A stretch of DNA of 64,000 nucleotides, taken from Pedobacter zeae. Its GTDB lineage: Bacteria > Bacteroidota > Bacteroidia > Sphingobacteriales > Sphingobacteriaceae. The notes below the pieces were generated by a model. The model had not been told where the DNA came from. It did not search any database and was given only the letters and a program-made list of their open reading frames with translations. The stretch is taken from positions 1,427,671-1,491,670 of the forward strand of contig NZ_JACIEF010000002.1 of assembly GCF_014196715.1 (NCBI RefSeq), in the 5' to 3' direction. Positions 36,232 to 44,299 of this stretch are shown here, piece after piece (within the stretch, counting starts at the first letter, position 1; each line of letters begins with the position of its first letter). Made by a program: the position numbers and the translations under genes.

Positions 36232-36801
36232 ATGGTAAAAAAGAAAGTGATAGTTGCAGTAACCGGGGCCAGCGGATCCATTTATGCTAAAGTTTTATTC
36301 GATCAGTTATCGGTTTTAAAAGATCAGATTGAAGCCATTGGTGTGGTGATGAGCGACAATGCAAAAGAGGTTTGGCAGTTCGAATTGGGCAATCAGAATT
36401 ATAACAGTTTCAAAAACTTTACTTTTTATAACAAAAACGATTTTAATGCGCCATTTGCATCTGGTTCGGCAAAATACGATACCATGATCATTGTTCCATG
36501 TTCTATGGGTACACTAGGGCGTATAGCGCACGGAATTTCAAACGATCTGATCTCCAGGGCTGCAGATGTGGTATTAAAGGAGCGGAGAAAACTGATTGCC
36601 GTAGTACGCGATACACCTTTTAGCCTGATCCATATCAACAACATGAAAACCGTTACCGAAGCCGGTGGCATTATCTGTCCGGCTAACCCATCTTTTTATA
36701 GCTTGCCCAAAAGCATCGAGGAAGTGGCCGGAACAGTAATCAGCAGGGTATTGGACTTAGCGGGCTTTGAGCAGGAAAGTTATCGCTGGCAGGAAGAATA
36801 G
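36232..36801 (+). CDS. ubiX: Flavin prenyltransferase
   Basis: 189 residues, normal UbiX length. It joins dimethylallyl phosphate to FMN to make prenylated FMN, the cofactor of UbiD-type decarboxylases. Visible are the N-terminal VIVAVTGASGSIYAKVL nucleotide-binding loop, VPCSMGTLGRIAHGISNDLISRAADVVLKERRKLI, VVRDTPFSLIHINNM and the PANPSFYSLPKSIEE segment. A UbiD-family gene lies at 60525 in the same window, the likely client. The gene follows the candidate sRNA terminator and has a -7 box almost touching its ATG. Confidence 0.95.
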   Translation: MVKKKVIVAVTGASGSIYAKVLFDQLSVLKDQIEAIGVVMSDNAKEVWQFELGNQNYNSFKNFTFYNKNDFNAPFASGSAKYDTMIIVPCSMGTLGRIAHGISNDLISRAADVVLKERRKLIAVVRDTPFSLIHINNMKTVTEAGGIICPANPSFYSLPKSIEEVAGTVISRVLDLAGFEQESYRWQEE

Positions 36802-36941
36802 TTTATAGCTTGCCATCAGCAGCTTACAGTTGATCGTTTACCATCAGATTGAAAATCGGAAAATTAGAAATTGTATTGTTAATAAACTGTAATTTACCTT
36901 TAATCTCGTATTTCATATCGCAATACTCAAATCTATTTTTC

Positions 36942-36949
36942 TATCTTTG
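36942..36949 (+). promoter_or_regulatory. -7 box of mtaB, nearly leaderless
   Basis: TATCTTTG fully matches TAnnTTTG; its G is nine bases before ATG 36958, leaving at most a few bases of leader. Confidence 0.5.
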
Positions 36950-36957
36950 CAGGCTCA

Positions 36958-38280
36958 ATGAAAAAGGTCGCATTTTATACATTAGGTTGTAAACTTAATT
37001 TCTCTGAAACATCAACGATCGGTCGTTTATTTACCGATGCGGGTTATGCTGTGGTAGAATTTCAGGATCAGGCCGATGTATATGTAATCAACACCTGTTC
37101 GGTTACCGATCATGCAGATAAAAAATGCCGTAAAGTTGTTAAGGAAGCTTTAAAATATTCTCCAAATGCATTTGTAACCATTGTAGGCTGCTATGCGCAG
37201 TTAAAACCACAGGAAATTGCCGAAATTGAAGGTGTCGATATGGTTTTGGGTGCTGCAGAAAAATTCAGGATTGTAGAATACATAACCGATTTAACTAAAC
37301 AGCCCAAAACAGTTGTCCATCAGCAGAGTATTGAAAAAGTAAACCATAATTTTATTGCTTCTTATTCCATCGGCGACAGAACACGAACTTTTTTAAAAGT
37401 GCAGGATGGTTGCGATTATCCGTGTACCTATTGTACTATTCCTTTAGCACGTGGCGCAAGCCGTAGCGATACCATCGAAAATGTGGTGAACCGCGCAAAA
37501 ATGATTGCTGAAAGCGGCGTAAAAGAAATTGTGTTAACAGGGGTAAACTTAGGCGATTTCGGTATCCGCAATGGCCAAAGGGAAGATAAATTTTTTGATT
37601 TGATTAAAGCACTGGATGAGGTTGAAGGAATCGAAAGAATCCGTATTTCATCAATTGAACCTAACCTTTTGAGTAACGAAATAATCGAATTTGTGGCTAC
37701 TTCAAAAAGGTTTGTTCCGCATTTTCACATTCCTTTGCAATCAGGTTCGGATAAAATCTTAGGCCTGATGCGTCGTCGTTACCGTCGCGATTTGTATGTA
37801 GAGCGTGTTGCCAAAATAAAAGAAGTAATGCCACACTGTTGTATCGGTGTTGATGTTATTGTGGGTTTTCCGGGCGAAACAAAAGAAGATTTCCTGGATA
37901 CTTACCAGTTCTTAAATCAACTGGACATTTCTTACCTGCACGTATTTACGTATTCTGAGCGCGAATTAACGGTGGCAGCCGAAATGAAAGGTGTTGTGGC
38001 AGGAAGTGAGCGTAACGAGCGCAGCAAAATGCTGCACATTTTATCTGATAAGAAACGCAGGGCTTTTTACGAATCGCAACTGGGTAGCGAAGGTGAAGTA
38101 CTCTTTGAAGCAGACCAAAAATCAGGTTATATGCATGGCTTTACCAAAAATTATGTAAAGGTACGTGCCAAGTACGATCCATTAATGGTGAACGAACTAA
38201 AAGCGGTTAAGCTGATTGAAATTACTGCTGATGGTGAAGTAGAAGTTGCTGAACTGGAAACCGTTTACGCACATCATTAG
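36958..38280 (+). CDS. mtaB: tRNA t6A37 methylthiotransferase
   Basis: 440 residues, radical SAM plus MTTase build. It inserts a methylthio group into t6A37 of tRNA. The N-terminal UPF0004 domain shows TLGCKLNFSET, NTCSVTDHADKKCRK and VGCYAQLKP (three cysteines for one Fe-S cluster). The radical SAM core has DGCDYPCTYCTIPLARG (CxxxCxxC) and IPLQSGSDKILGLMRRRY. A C-terminal TRAM-like part (about 375-435) follows. The N-terminus KKVAFYTLGCKLN is typical of MtaB rather than MiaB. Confidence 0.95.
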   Translation: MKKVAFYTLGCKLNFSETSTIGRLFTDAGYAVVEFQDQADVYVINTCSVTDHADKKCRKVVKEALKYSPNAFVTIVGCYAQLKPQEIAEIEGVDMVLGAAEKFRIVEYITDLTKQPKTVVHQQSIEKVNHNFIASYSIGDRTRTFLKVQDGCDYPCTYCTIPLARGASRSDTIENVVNRAKMIAESGVKEIVLTGVNLGDFGIRNGQREDKFFDLIKALDEVEGIERIRISSIEPNLLSNEIIEFVATSKRFVPHFHIPLQSGSDKILGLMRRRYRRDLYVERVAKIKEVMPHCCIGVDVIVGFPGETKEDFLDTYQFLNQLDISYLHVFTYSERELTVAAEMKGVVAGSERNERSKMLHILSDKKRRAFYESQLGSEGEVLFEADQKSGYMHGFTKNYVKVRAKYDPLMVNELKAVKLIEITADGEVEVAELETVYAHH

Positions 38281-38320
38281 TTTAGTCCACTGTCTTTAGT
38301 CCTGATCCCGTATTTCTTGC

Positions 38321-38440
38321 TCTCATTCTGAACGTGGTGAAGAATCTTTAATGTAACAAGCTTTGTAGGCCCTGCGCCTTTAACTCTGCGCCCTTTGCGG
38401 TTAAATGCCAAAGGATTCTGAAACAAGTTTAGAATGACGA
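38321..38440. repeat. Inverted pair of short intergenic repeats
   Basis: CTCATTCTGAACGTGGTGAAG at 38322-38342 and, inverted, TTCTGAAACAAGTTTAGAATG at about 38415-38437 are diverged copies of one element facing each other. Related pieces occur at 40533, 54401 and 57406. This fills most of the 245-base gap 38281-38525. Confidence 0.6.
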
Positions 38441-38525
38441 TTGTATGAAAGAATATCCCTTAGCCTTTGCTCTTTAGTCTTTCAGCTTTGGTCTTTCTTT
38501 CCTATCTTCGCAACAAATTATTTGT

Positions 38526-39674
38526 ATGTTTCCTACCGTTTCACATTTTTTAGAATACCTTTTCGGCATTAATTTACCGCTTCCGTTTAATACTTTCGGT
38601 GTTTTTGTGGCGCTGGCATTTGTGGCCGGCTACTGGGCTTTTACTAAAGAACTTAAGCGTAAAGAAGCACTGGGCATACTCCATCCAATAAAAAAAACAG
38701 TAGTAATAGGTAAACCTGCTACGGCATCAGAACTGATTATGAACGGTCTTTTTGGCTTCGTGATTGGTTATAAATTGGTTTATGCCCTGTTAAATTACAA
38801 GCTTTTTGTAAACGACGCGCAAGGCATATTAATGTCGGCGAAAGGAAATATAATTGGCGGCCTGCTTTTCGCAGGTCTGTTTGCTTATTGGGATTACACG
38901 GAAAAAAATAAGCATAAACTCGATAAACCAAAGGAGACCCTGGTTACCGTTCATCCTTACCAGATCATGAGCAACCTGGTTGTTTGGGCTGCAATTTGGG
39001 GTTTCTTAGGGGCTAAATTTTTTGACAATTTAGAATATTGGGATGATTTTATTCAACACCCTATAGAAAGATTATTATCTTTTAGCGGCTTAACTTTTTA
39101 CGGAGGTTTAATCTGTGGTGGGGCAGCGGTATTAATCATCGCCAAAAGAAATGGCATTAAACCCCTGCATATGCTTGATGTGGGTGGCCCGGGAATGATG
39201 CTGGCTTATGCCGTTGGCCGTATTGGCTGTCACTTAGCTGGCGATGGCGACTGGGGAATTGTAAATCCAAACCCCAAACCCTTTTCGTGGCTGCCTGATT
39301 GGTTATGGTCATACAAATATCCAAATAACGTGGTAGGAGAAGGAATTCCCATCCCGGGTTGTAGCGGAAAATTCTGTAACGAACTGGCTCAGGGTGTTTA
39401 TCCAACGCCAATTTATGAAGTGGTTATCTGCCTGATCCTTTTTGCCTTCCTGTGGAAAATCAGGGATAAAATAAAGGCACCCGGTTTAATGTTCGGTATT
39501 TACATGATTTTAAATGGAATAGAGCGTTTCTGTATCGAATTAATTCGTGTAAATTCAAAATATCATGTTTTTGGCCTTTCATTTACCCAGGCCGAGATGA
39601 TTTCTACCTTTCTGGTGATTGGTGGCATTGCCTTAAGTGCTTATGCTTTAAGGAATAAGAATCAGCTTGCTTAA
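38526..39674 (+). CDS. lgt: Prolipoprotein diacylglyceryl transferase
   Basis: 382 residues with about seven membrane helices. It moves diacylglycerol from phosphatidylglycerol to the lipobox Cys of prolipoproteins in the inner membrane. Signature segments are SFSGLTFYGGLICGG and AYAVGRIGCHLAGDGDWG, plus a late ERFCIELIRVNSKY. It is longer than the E. coli enzyme because of a loop between the first helices (about 40-130) and one after DGDWG. Many lipoproteins encoded here are its substrates. A TATCTTCG box ending 19 bases before the ATG may be its -7 element. Confidence 0.95.
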   Translation: MFPTVSHFLEYLFGINLPLPFNTFGVFVALAFVAGYWAFTKELKRKEALGILHPIKKTVVIGKPATASELIMNGLFGFVIGYKLVYALLNYKLFVNDAQGILMSAKGNIIGGLLFAGLFAYWDYTEKNKHKLDKPKETLVTVHPYQIMSNLVVWAAIWGFLGAKFFDNLEYWDDFIQHPIERLLSFSGLTFYGGLICGGAAVLIIAKRNGIKPLHMLDVGGPGMMLAYAVGRIGCHLAGDGDWGIVNPNPKPFSWLPDWLWSYKYPNNVVGEGIPIPGCSGKFCNELAQGVYPTPIYEVVICLILFAFLWKIRDKIKAPGLMFGIYMILNGIERFCIELIRVNSKYHVFGLSFTQAEMISTFLVIGGIALSAYALRNKNQLA

Positions 39675-39732
39675 TTACATCTATAAATCCATTTAAAATC
39701 CAACAACCACCTTCTTTGGTTGTTAAATAACT

Positions 39733-40524
39733 ATGAATTACGAATTATTATGCAATAAAGTGATATCGGTTGTAAAGCTTACCGGAAATTTTATCCGTAA
39801 AGAGGCCATACAGTTTGATGCACAAAAAATCGAATACAAAGGATTGAACGATATGGTTTCCTATGTTGATAAAACAGCAGAACAGAAACTTGTCCAGAAC
39901 CTTGAAAAGTTGATTCCGGATGCCGGTTTCATTACCGAAGAGAAAACCATTAACCGCGTAGGTAAAACCTATACCTGGATCATCGATCCTTTAGATGGAA
40001 CCACTAACTTTATCCATGGCATACCCGCTTACGGTATTAGTGTAGCCCTATACGAAGAAGGAATACCTGTTATAGGTGTGGTTTACGAGTTAAATAGGGG
40101 AGAAATGTTTTATTCTTACAAGGGCGGTTTGGCCTTTATGAATAAAAAAGAAATTAAAGTTTCTGTTAATCCCGATTTGAAATCGAGTTTGTTGGCTACG
40201 GGATTTCCATACTACCAGTTTGATAAACAACCCCAATATTTGAAATTACTGGCCGAAATGATGCAGAAAAGCCATGGCGTAAGAAGAATTGGTGCAGCAG
40301 CGGTAGACCTGGTTTATACCGCCTGTGGCCGTTTTGATGCTTTTTTCGAATTTAACCTCCAACAGTGGGATTTTGCAGCCGGATGCTTTATTGTTCAGCA
40401 GGCAGGAGGAGAGGTATACGATTTCGCTGGCGGTAATGATTATTTTGAGAAAAGGGAGATTTTGGCAACCAATGGAAAGCTCACAGCCGAGATGTTGGAA
40501 GCGATTAAAAAGTATTTTTATTAG
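39733..40524 (+). CDS. suhB: Inositol monophosphatase family protein
   Basis: 263 residues, usual for the family. Metal-site motifs are ITEEKT, the signature WIIDPLDGTTNFIHGIP (about 82-98), and QQWDFAAGCFIVQQAGG at the C-terminal end. It would dephosphorylate inositol phosphate or a similar sugar phosphate; in many bacteria SuhB also helps rRNA antitermination. Substrate here is not known. It lies 58 bases after lgt on the same strand. Confidence 0.9.
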   Translation: MNYELLCNKVISVVKLTGNFIRKEAIQFDAQKIEYKGLNDMVSYVDKTAEQKLVQNLEKLIPDAGFITEEKTINRVGKTYTWIIDPLDGTTNFIHGIPAYGISVALYEEGIPVIGVVYELNRGEMFYSYKGGLAFMNKKEIKVSVNPDLKSSLLATGFPYYQFDKQPQYLKLLAEMMQKSHGVRRIGAAAVDLVYTACGRFDAFFEFNLQQWDFAAGCFIVQQAGGEVYDFAGGNDYFEKREILATNGKLTAEMLEAIKKYFY

Positions 40525-40532
40525 AAGTATCG

Positions 40533-40646
40533 GCATGCTGAATTTATTTCAGCATCCTTTCTGCAATTAAGACCCTGGATACGAAAGAGCTACAAGGCAA
40601 ATGAAAATATATTTCTGCTTGTAAAATAAATTCAGGGTGACGACGA
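40533..40646. repeat. BIME-like intergenic repeat pair downstream of suhB
   Basis: GCATGCTGAATTTATTTCAG (40533-40552) and, about 75 bases later, AAATAAATTCAGGGTGACGA (40625-40644) are inverted copies of one element, the inverted core being CTGAATTTATTT with AAATAAATTCAG. The block belongs to the same family as the repeats at 38321, 54401 and 57406. Confidence 0.65.
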
Positions 40647-40660
40647 CTCTTAGTAATAAA

Positions 40661-40690
40661 AAAAGGTCCTGATTTACACCGGGACCTTTT
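40661..40690. terminator. Bidirectional terminator between suhB and the Nfu gene
   Basis: AAAAGGTCC (40661-40669) pairs with GGACCTTTT (40682-40690). It has an A-run before and T-run after, so it serves both convergent genes. Confidence 0.8.
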
Positions 40691-40719
40691 CGTTATATGT
40701 GTACTATGAAAAATGCAAT

Positions 40720-41271
40720 TTAAAGCGCTTCAGAAACCACTTCTGTAACTTCTGGTACCATTCGCTGTAATAAATTCTGAATACCTGATTTAAGCGTAAT
40801 CGTAGAGGATGGGCAACCACTACAAGATCCCCTTAATTCTACTGTTACCACGCCTTCATCGAAAGATTTGTAGGTAATGGCACCGCCATCCTGCTCTACA
40901 GCCGGACGAACGTAATCGTGCAGGATCTGCTGAATTTTAATTTCAGTTTCCGAACCTTCAAAAGTCGGGGCTTCCTCAGCCGTTGCTTCTTTGATTTTTA
41001 ATTCAGATTCAACCGCTCCTTTAACAAATTCCTTTAAAATGGCTTCAATATCAGCCCATTCCGCATCATCAGTTTTGGTGATGGTTACAAAGTTACTGGC
41101 GAAAAACACACCAGAAACAAAGTTGAACTTAAATAACTCTTTCGCAAATGGAGAATGTTCTGCACTTTCTTTAGTGGCAAAATCTTCACTGCCATTAATT
41201 AGCAGCTTATTAACCATGAATTTCATGGTTGCTGGGTTGGGAGTCTGTTCTGTATATACGTTGATCGTCAT
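40720..41271 (-). CDS. Nfu-type Fe-S cluster carrier protein
   Basis: 183 residues. The N-terminal Nfu_N domain (about 1-88) shows TEQTPNPATMKFMVNK and FVSGVFFASNFVTITK; the C-terminal NifU-like domain (about 105-183) shows VRPAVEQDGGAITYKSF and the cluster-binding SCSGCPSS (C-x-x-C). It passes 4Fe-4S clusters to target proteins; radical SAM enzymes such as MtaB nearby are possible clients (inference). It is related to mitochondrial NFU1 rather than to NifU of nitrogen fixers. Confidence 0.93.
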   Translation of the reverse strand: MTINVYTEQTPNPATMKFMVNKLLINGSEDFATKESAEHSPFAKELFKFNFVSGVFFASNFVTITKTDDAEWADIEAILKEFVKGAVESELKIKEATAEEAPTFEGSETEIKIQQILHDYVRPAVEQDGGAITYKSFDEGVVTVELRGSCSGCPSSTITLKSGIQNLLQRMVPEVTEVVSEAL

Positions 41272-41358
41272 GTCTTAATCTTTTTGAATAAACAAAATTA
41301 ACAATAACTCATTAATAAAACCCTTAACTGCTGTCTGCTTAACGTCAATTTAATCTGC

Positions 41359-42705
41359 TTAAAAAACGCCGGTATAATTGAAAGGGGTAATTGTTCTTAA
41401 GTGTGCTTTTATTTCTTCTGCAACAGCCAGTCCTTCAATAAATTCTGCAATACTCGCCGCATCTATTTTTGAGTTTGTACGGGTCAGCTCTTTTAACGCT
41501 TCATAAGGATTTGGATAGTTTTCCCTTCTTAATACTGTTTGAATTGCTTCGGCAACAACGGCCCAGTTTTCATCTAAATCGGCATGTAAAGCGGCTTCAT
41601 TCAATAAAATTTTATTCAATCCCCGTAAGGTGGAGTTAATGGCAATCAGTGTATGGCCGAAAGGAACGCCTATGTTTCTTAAAACGGTAGAATCGGTTAA
41701 GTCCCTTTGTAAACGCGAAATGGGTAATTTGGCAGCGAAAAATTCGAACAAGGCATTTGCAATACCCGCATTTCCTTCTGCATTCTCGAAATCAATCGGG
41801 TTAACTTTATGTGGCATAGCTGAAGAACCAATTTCTCCGGCTTTGATTTTCTGTTTGAAATAATTTTTAGAAATGTAGGTCCAGATATCCCTGTCTAAAT
41901 CGATAATAATGTTGTTGATGCGTTTTAAAGCATCGCATTGTGCAGCGAACTGATCGTAGTGTTCAATCTGTGTGGTATGTTGCGCACGGGTTAGGCCCAA
42001 CGTTTGGTTTACAAACTGGTTAGAGAAATCAATCCAGTTTACTTGAGGATAAGCGATATGGTGTGCATTAAAGTTCCCGGTTGCGCCACCAAATTTAGCA
42101 CTGTTAGGGATCGCTTTTAAACTTTCTACCTGGATATTTAAACGTTCGGCAAAAACCAAAAATTCTTTTCCCAGTTTAGTAGGAGAGGCCGGCTGGCCAT
42201 GGGTATGAGCCAGCATCGGAACATCTTTCCACTCGGTAGCCAGGGCATTTATTTTTTCGATCAATGCGCTGATTGCCGGGTAATAACTTTCATTTAAAGC
42301 CAGCTTAATCGAATAAGGGATAGCCGTATTGTTAATGTCCTGAGAAGTTAAGCCAAAATGGATAAACTCTTTATAGTTTTGAAGTGAAAGGAGGTCGAAC
42401 TTACTTTTAATAAAATATTCAACAGCCTTAACATCGTGATTGGTAACTTTTTCGGTTTCTTTAATTTCCAGGGCATCAGCCTCTGAGAAATTTTCGTGGA
42501 TTTTACGTAAGTCCGCATACAGATTTCTATCAAAACTTTCCAAGCCAGGTAAGTTGACCTCACAAAGTGCAATAAAATACTCGATTTCTACAAAAACACG
42601 GTATTTAATCAATGCCTCTTCCGAAAAGTAGGCAGCTAAACTTTCGGTTGTTTTTCTGTAGCGGCCATCAACAGGTGAAATAGCTTGTAGTGATGTTAAA
42701 TTCAT
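41359..42705 (-). CDS. purB: Adenylosuccinate lyase
   Basis: 448 residues, fumarase/aspartase superfamily. It splits SAICAR and adenylosuccinate in purine synthesis. Visible: SPVDGRYRKTTESLAAYFSEEALIKYR, TNHDVKAVEYFIK, HFGLTSQDINNTA, AHTHGQPASPTKLGKE and the signature GSSAMPHKVNPIDFENAEGN. A -7 box lies 23 bases upstream. It is not in an operon with the Nfu gene as far as the 87-base gap shows. Confidence 0.97.
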   Translation of the reverse strand: MNLTSLQAISPVDGRYRKTTESLAAYFSEEALIKYRVFVEIEYFIALCEVNLPGLESFDRNLYADLRKIHENFSEADALEIKETEKVTNHDVKAVEYFIKSKFDLLSLQNYKEFIHFGLTSQDINNTAIPYSIKLALNESYYPAISALIEKINALATEWKDVPMLAHTHGQPASPTKLGKEFLVFAERLNIQVESLKAIPNSAKFGGATGNFNAHHIAYPQVNWIDFSNQFVNQTLGLTRAQHTTQIEHYDQFAAQCDALKRINNIIIDLDRDIWTYISKNYFKQKIKAGEIGSSAMPHKVNPIDFENAEGNAGIANALFEFFAAKLPISRLQRDLTDSTVLRNIGVPFGHTLIAINSTLRGLNKILLNEAALHADLDENWAVVAEAIQTVLRRENYPNPYEALKELTRTNSKIDAASIAEFIEGLAVAEEIKAHLRTITPFNYTGVF

Positions 42706-42727
42706 TATGCGGATTATATTTTTGCCG

Positions 42728-42735
42728 CAAATTTA
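42728..42735 (-). promoter_or_regulatory. -7 box of purB
   Basis: On the minus strand TAAATTTG matches TAnnTTTG fully, about 23 bases before the start codon. Confidence 0.5.
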
Positions 42736-42774
42736 CTACAATTGATGGATTTTAAGGTCTAGATGCGTAAAATA

Positions 42775-42803
42775 AAAAAGCCTTAGCTGAACCAAGGCTT
42801 TTT
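42775..42803 (-). terminator. Terminator of mini-lipoprotein copy 1
   Basis: AAAAAGCCTT (42775-42784) and AAGGCTTTTT (42794-42803) form a perfect stem; on the minus strand it follows the copy 1 stop codon and ends in a T-run. Confidence 0.8.
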
Positions 42804-42821
42804 AAAATGGTTTTGATAAAA

Positions 42822-43019
42822 CTATTTTTTAGTAGTATCAGCTTTAACAGTGTCTTTAACGGTTGTATCTTTTACAGTTGTATCCTTAACTGTAGTATCT
42901 ACAACTGTAGAATCAACTTTAGAAGAATCTGTTCCGCCATCTTTCTTTTCTGATTTACAAGCTACAACAGATAGCGATAAAGCTAGAGCTAAAAAGCCCA
43001 TTTTGAATGCGTTTTTCAT
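42822..43019 (-). CDS. Tandem mini-lipoprotein, copy 1
   Basis: 65 residues: lipoprotein signal MKNAFKMGFLALALSLSVVAC (lipid-site Cys21), a short Lys/Ser/Glu linker, then a low-complexity tail made of near-exact VKDTT units (about 45-62). It is the most diverged of four tandem copies: it lacks the EKTEVKH ending and has no good GGGTTACC motif upstream (only TGGTTATT). Function is unknown. Short disordered lipoproteins of this type would sit on the inner or outer membrane face. Confidence 0.85.
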   Translation of the reverse strand: MKNAFKMGFLALALSLSVVACKSEKKDGGTDSSKVDSTVVDTTVKDTTVKDTTVKDTVKADTTKK

Positions 43020-43104
43020 TGTTTTTAATTTGTTTGGTTCTTTTTTGAATTAATTAATGGCTAATTTATATAAAAAGCCTGAAAATAACCAGTCTTTCTA
43101 TAAT

Positions 43105-43140
43105 AAAAAAGGTCAGGATATAAATATCACGACCTTTTTT
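43105..43140 (-). terminator. Terminator of mini-lipoprotein copy 2
   Basis: AAAAAAGGTC (43105-43114) and GACCTTTTTT (43131-43140), with an inner GATA/TATC stem. Confidence 0.85.
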
Positions 43141-43160
43141 ATACTTTTTTGTTAAAATAA

Positions 43161-43382
43161 CTAGTGTTTAACTTCAGTTTTTTCTGTGGTAGCTTTAACT
43201 GTAGTGTCTTTCACAGTAGAATCTTTAACTGTAGTATCAACTGAAGTGGTATCAGTTACAATTGTAGAAGAATCTGTAATTGTTGTGTCAGCACCATCAG
43301 CTTTTTTACCTGATCCGCCGCAAGCAGCAACTGTTAAAGATAAAGCGAGGGCTAAAAAGCCTAATTTGAATGCATTTTTCAT
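43161..43382 (-). CDS. Tandem mini-lipoprotein, copy 2
   Basis: 73 residues from ATG 43382; the longer frame to 43445 would read through its promoter and is rejected. Signal MKNAFKLGFLALALSLTVAAC with lipid-site Cys21, then GGSGKKADGADTT, and a Thr/Val/Asp/Ser/Lys tail with VKDSTVKDTTVKATT and the ending EKTEVKH shared with copies 3 and 4. A GGGTTACC-N16-ATTAA promoter lies at 43415-43443. A second GGGTTACC on the plus strand (43399-43406) lies inside its leader. Confidence 0.88.
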   Translation of the reverse strand: MKNAFKLGFLALALSLTVAACGGSGKKADGADTTITDSSTIVTDTTSVDTTVKDSTVKDTTVKATTEKTEVKH

Positions 43383-43414
43383 TTTGATATTTGTTTTAGG
43401 GTTACCGTTTAAAG

Positions 43415-43443
43415 TTAATACCAAATAATATAAAAGGTAACCC
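43415..43443 (-). promoter_or_regulatory. Predicted ECF-sigma promoter of mini-lipoprotein copy 2
   Basis: On the minus strand GGGTTACC (43436-43443), 16 bases, then ATTAA (43415-43419). Same motif and spacing as copies 3 and 4. Confidence 0.65.
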
Positions 43444-43460
43444 ATGGTGAGGTTGAAATA

Positions 43461-43500
43461 AAAAAAAGCCTCCTGATTTTTATATCAGGAGGCTTTTTTT
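43461..43500 (-). terminator. Terminator of mini-lipoprotein copy 3
   Basis: A perfect 17-bp stem: left arm 43461-43477 (core GCCTCCTGAT), right arm 43484-43500 (core ATCAGGAGGC), with T-run on either strand. Confidence 0.9.
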
Positions 43501-43514
43501 ATAGTAAAGTTAGA

Positions 43515-43733
43515 CTAGTGTTTAACTTCAGTTTTTTCTGTAGTAGTTTTTACAGTAGTATCTTTTACTGTAGAATCTTTAACGATTGTGTCTTTTTTAG
43601 TAGTATCAGTAACAACAGTTGAAGAGTCAGTAGCTGTAGTATCAGCACCTTCTGCTTTTTTCTCTGAGTTACAAGCAACAACTGATAAAGATAAAGCTAA
43701 AGCTAAGAAGCCTAATTTGAATGCATTTTTCAT
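43515..43733 (-). CDS. Tandem mini-lipoprotein, copy 3
   Basis: 72 residues, nearly identical to copy 4. Signal ends LSLSVVAC (Cys21), then NSEKKAEGADTTATDSS, and the tail VKDSTVKDTTVKTT with EKTEVKH. It differs from copy 4 mainly in the middle (TKKDTI against TAKDTT). High identity also at the DNA level suggests recent duplication or gene conversion. Confidence 0.9.
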   Translation of the reverse strand: MKNAFKLGFLALALSLSVVACNSEKKAEGADTTATDSSTVVTDTTKKDTIVKDSTVKDTTVKTTTEKTEVKH

Positions 43734-43768
43734 TTTAAATATTTTTAAGTAATTAATTAATTTACCTC

Positions 43769-43797
43769 TTAATACCGGTTATTTAAAAAGGTAACCC
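43769..43797 (-). promoter_or_regulatory. Predicted ECF-sigma promoter of mini-lipoprotein copy 3
   Basis: On the minus strand GGGTTACC (43790-43797), 16 bases, then ATTAA (43769-43773). Confidence 0.65.
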
Positions 43798-43825
43798 AAA
43801 AAAATAAAAAAAAATAAAAATATAT

Positions 43826-43863
43826 AAAAAAGGCTTCTGACGGATAATCAGAAGCCTTTTTTT
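43826..43863 (-). terminator. Terminator of mini-lipoprotein copy 4
   Basis: Stem GGCTTCTGA (43832-43840) with TCAGAAGCC (43848-43856), flanked by A- and T-runs. Confidence 0.9.
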
Positions 43864-43878
43864 ATGGGTAAAGTTAGA

Positions 43879-44097
43879 CTAGTGTTTAACTTCAGTTTTT
43901 TCTGTAGTAGTTTTTACAGTAGTATCTTTTACTGTAGAATCTTTAACTGTAGTATCTTTTGCAGTAGTATCGGTAACTACAGTAGAAGAATCAGTTAAAG
44001 TAGTATCGGCACCTTCTGCTTTTTTCTCTGAGTTACAAGCAACAACTGATAAAGATAAAGCTAAAGCTAAGAAGCCTAATTTGAATGCATTTTTCAT
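43879..44097 (-). CDS. Tandem mini-lipoprotein, copy 4
   Basis: 72 residues. Signal MKNAFKLGFLALALSLSVVAC (lipid-site Cys21), NSEKKAEGADTTLTDSS, then VKDSTVKDTTVKTT and EKTEVKH. It is the copy nearest the divergent sigma factor gene; the 202-bp space between them carries facing GGGTTACC elements, one for each gene. Together with copies 1-3 it forms a head-to-tail array with one terminator per gene. Confidence 0.9.
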   Translation of the reverse strand: MKNAFKLGFLALALSLSVVACNSEKKAEGADTTLTDSSTVVTDTTAKDTTVKDSTVKDTTVKTTTEKTEVKH

Positions 44098-44127
44098 TTT
44101 GAATTTTTTTTAGTAATTAATTTCTTA

Positions 44128-44156
44128 TTAATGCCGCAAAGGTAGAAAGGTAACCC
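44128..44156 (-). promoter_or_regulatory. Predicted ECF-sigma promoter of mini-lipoprotein copy 4
   Basis: On the minus strand GGGTTACC (44149-44156), 16 bases, then ATTAA (44128-44132). The spacer also contains TACCTTTG, a TAnnTTTG match, so the housekeeping sigma might use the same region. Confidence 0.65.
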
Positions 44157-44198
44157 GATAATCAGAAAAAAAGTTAAAATATTTTTTATCCGGCTTTT

Positions 44199-44228
44199 GG
44201 GTTACCGACAGCCTTAAGTTTGTATTAA
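44199..44228 (+). promoter_or_regulatory. Predicted autoregulatory promoter of the sigma factor gene
   Basis: GGGTTACC (44199-44206), 17 bases, then ATTAA (44224-44228), about 70 bases before the GTG start of the sigma gene. Confidence 0.6.
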
Positions 44229-44267
44229 GCAATTATAGTAGCTATAAATATTTTTTTGTCTAATATT

Positions 44268-44296
44268 GGGTTACTATTTACCGAAAAATGTATTAA
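44268..44296 (+). promoter_or_regulatory. Second, near-start copy of the ECF-sigma promoter motif
   Basis: GGGTTACT (44268-44275), 16 bases, then ATTAA (44292-44296). It would start transcription at or just after the GTG at 44300, so its role is unclear: a leaderless start, a remnant, or a site that tunes the upstream promoter. Confidence 0.45.
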
Positions 44297-44299
44297 CTA

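Noticed and set aside
43186..43428. Plus-strand ORFs opposite the mini-lipoproteins
   Set aside because: They mirror the VKDTT repeats as TVVSF-type repeats; lipobox, terminators and promoters all support the minus strand.
43383..43445. Longer N-terminus of mini-lipoprotein copy 2
   Set aside because: The extra codons cover the predicted promoter, and the other three copies start at the conserved MKNAF.
43105..43500. Regularly spaced hairpins between the mini-lipoproteins as a possible CRISPR or integron-like array
   Set aside because: The hairpin sequences differ from each other and are ordinary terminators; spacing comes from the repeated genes.
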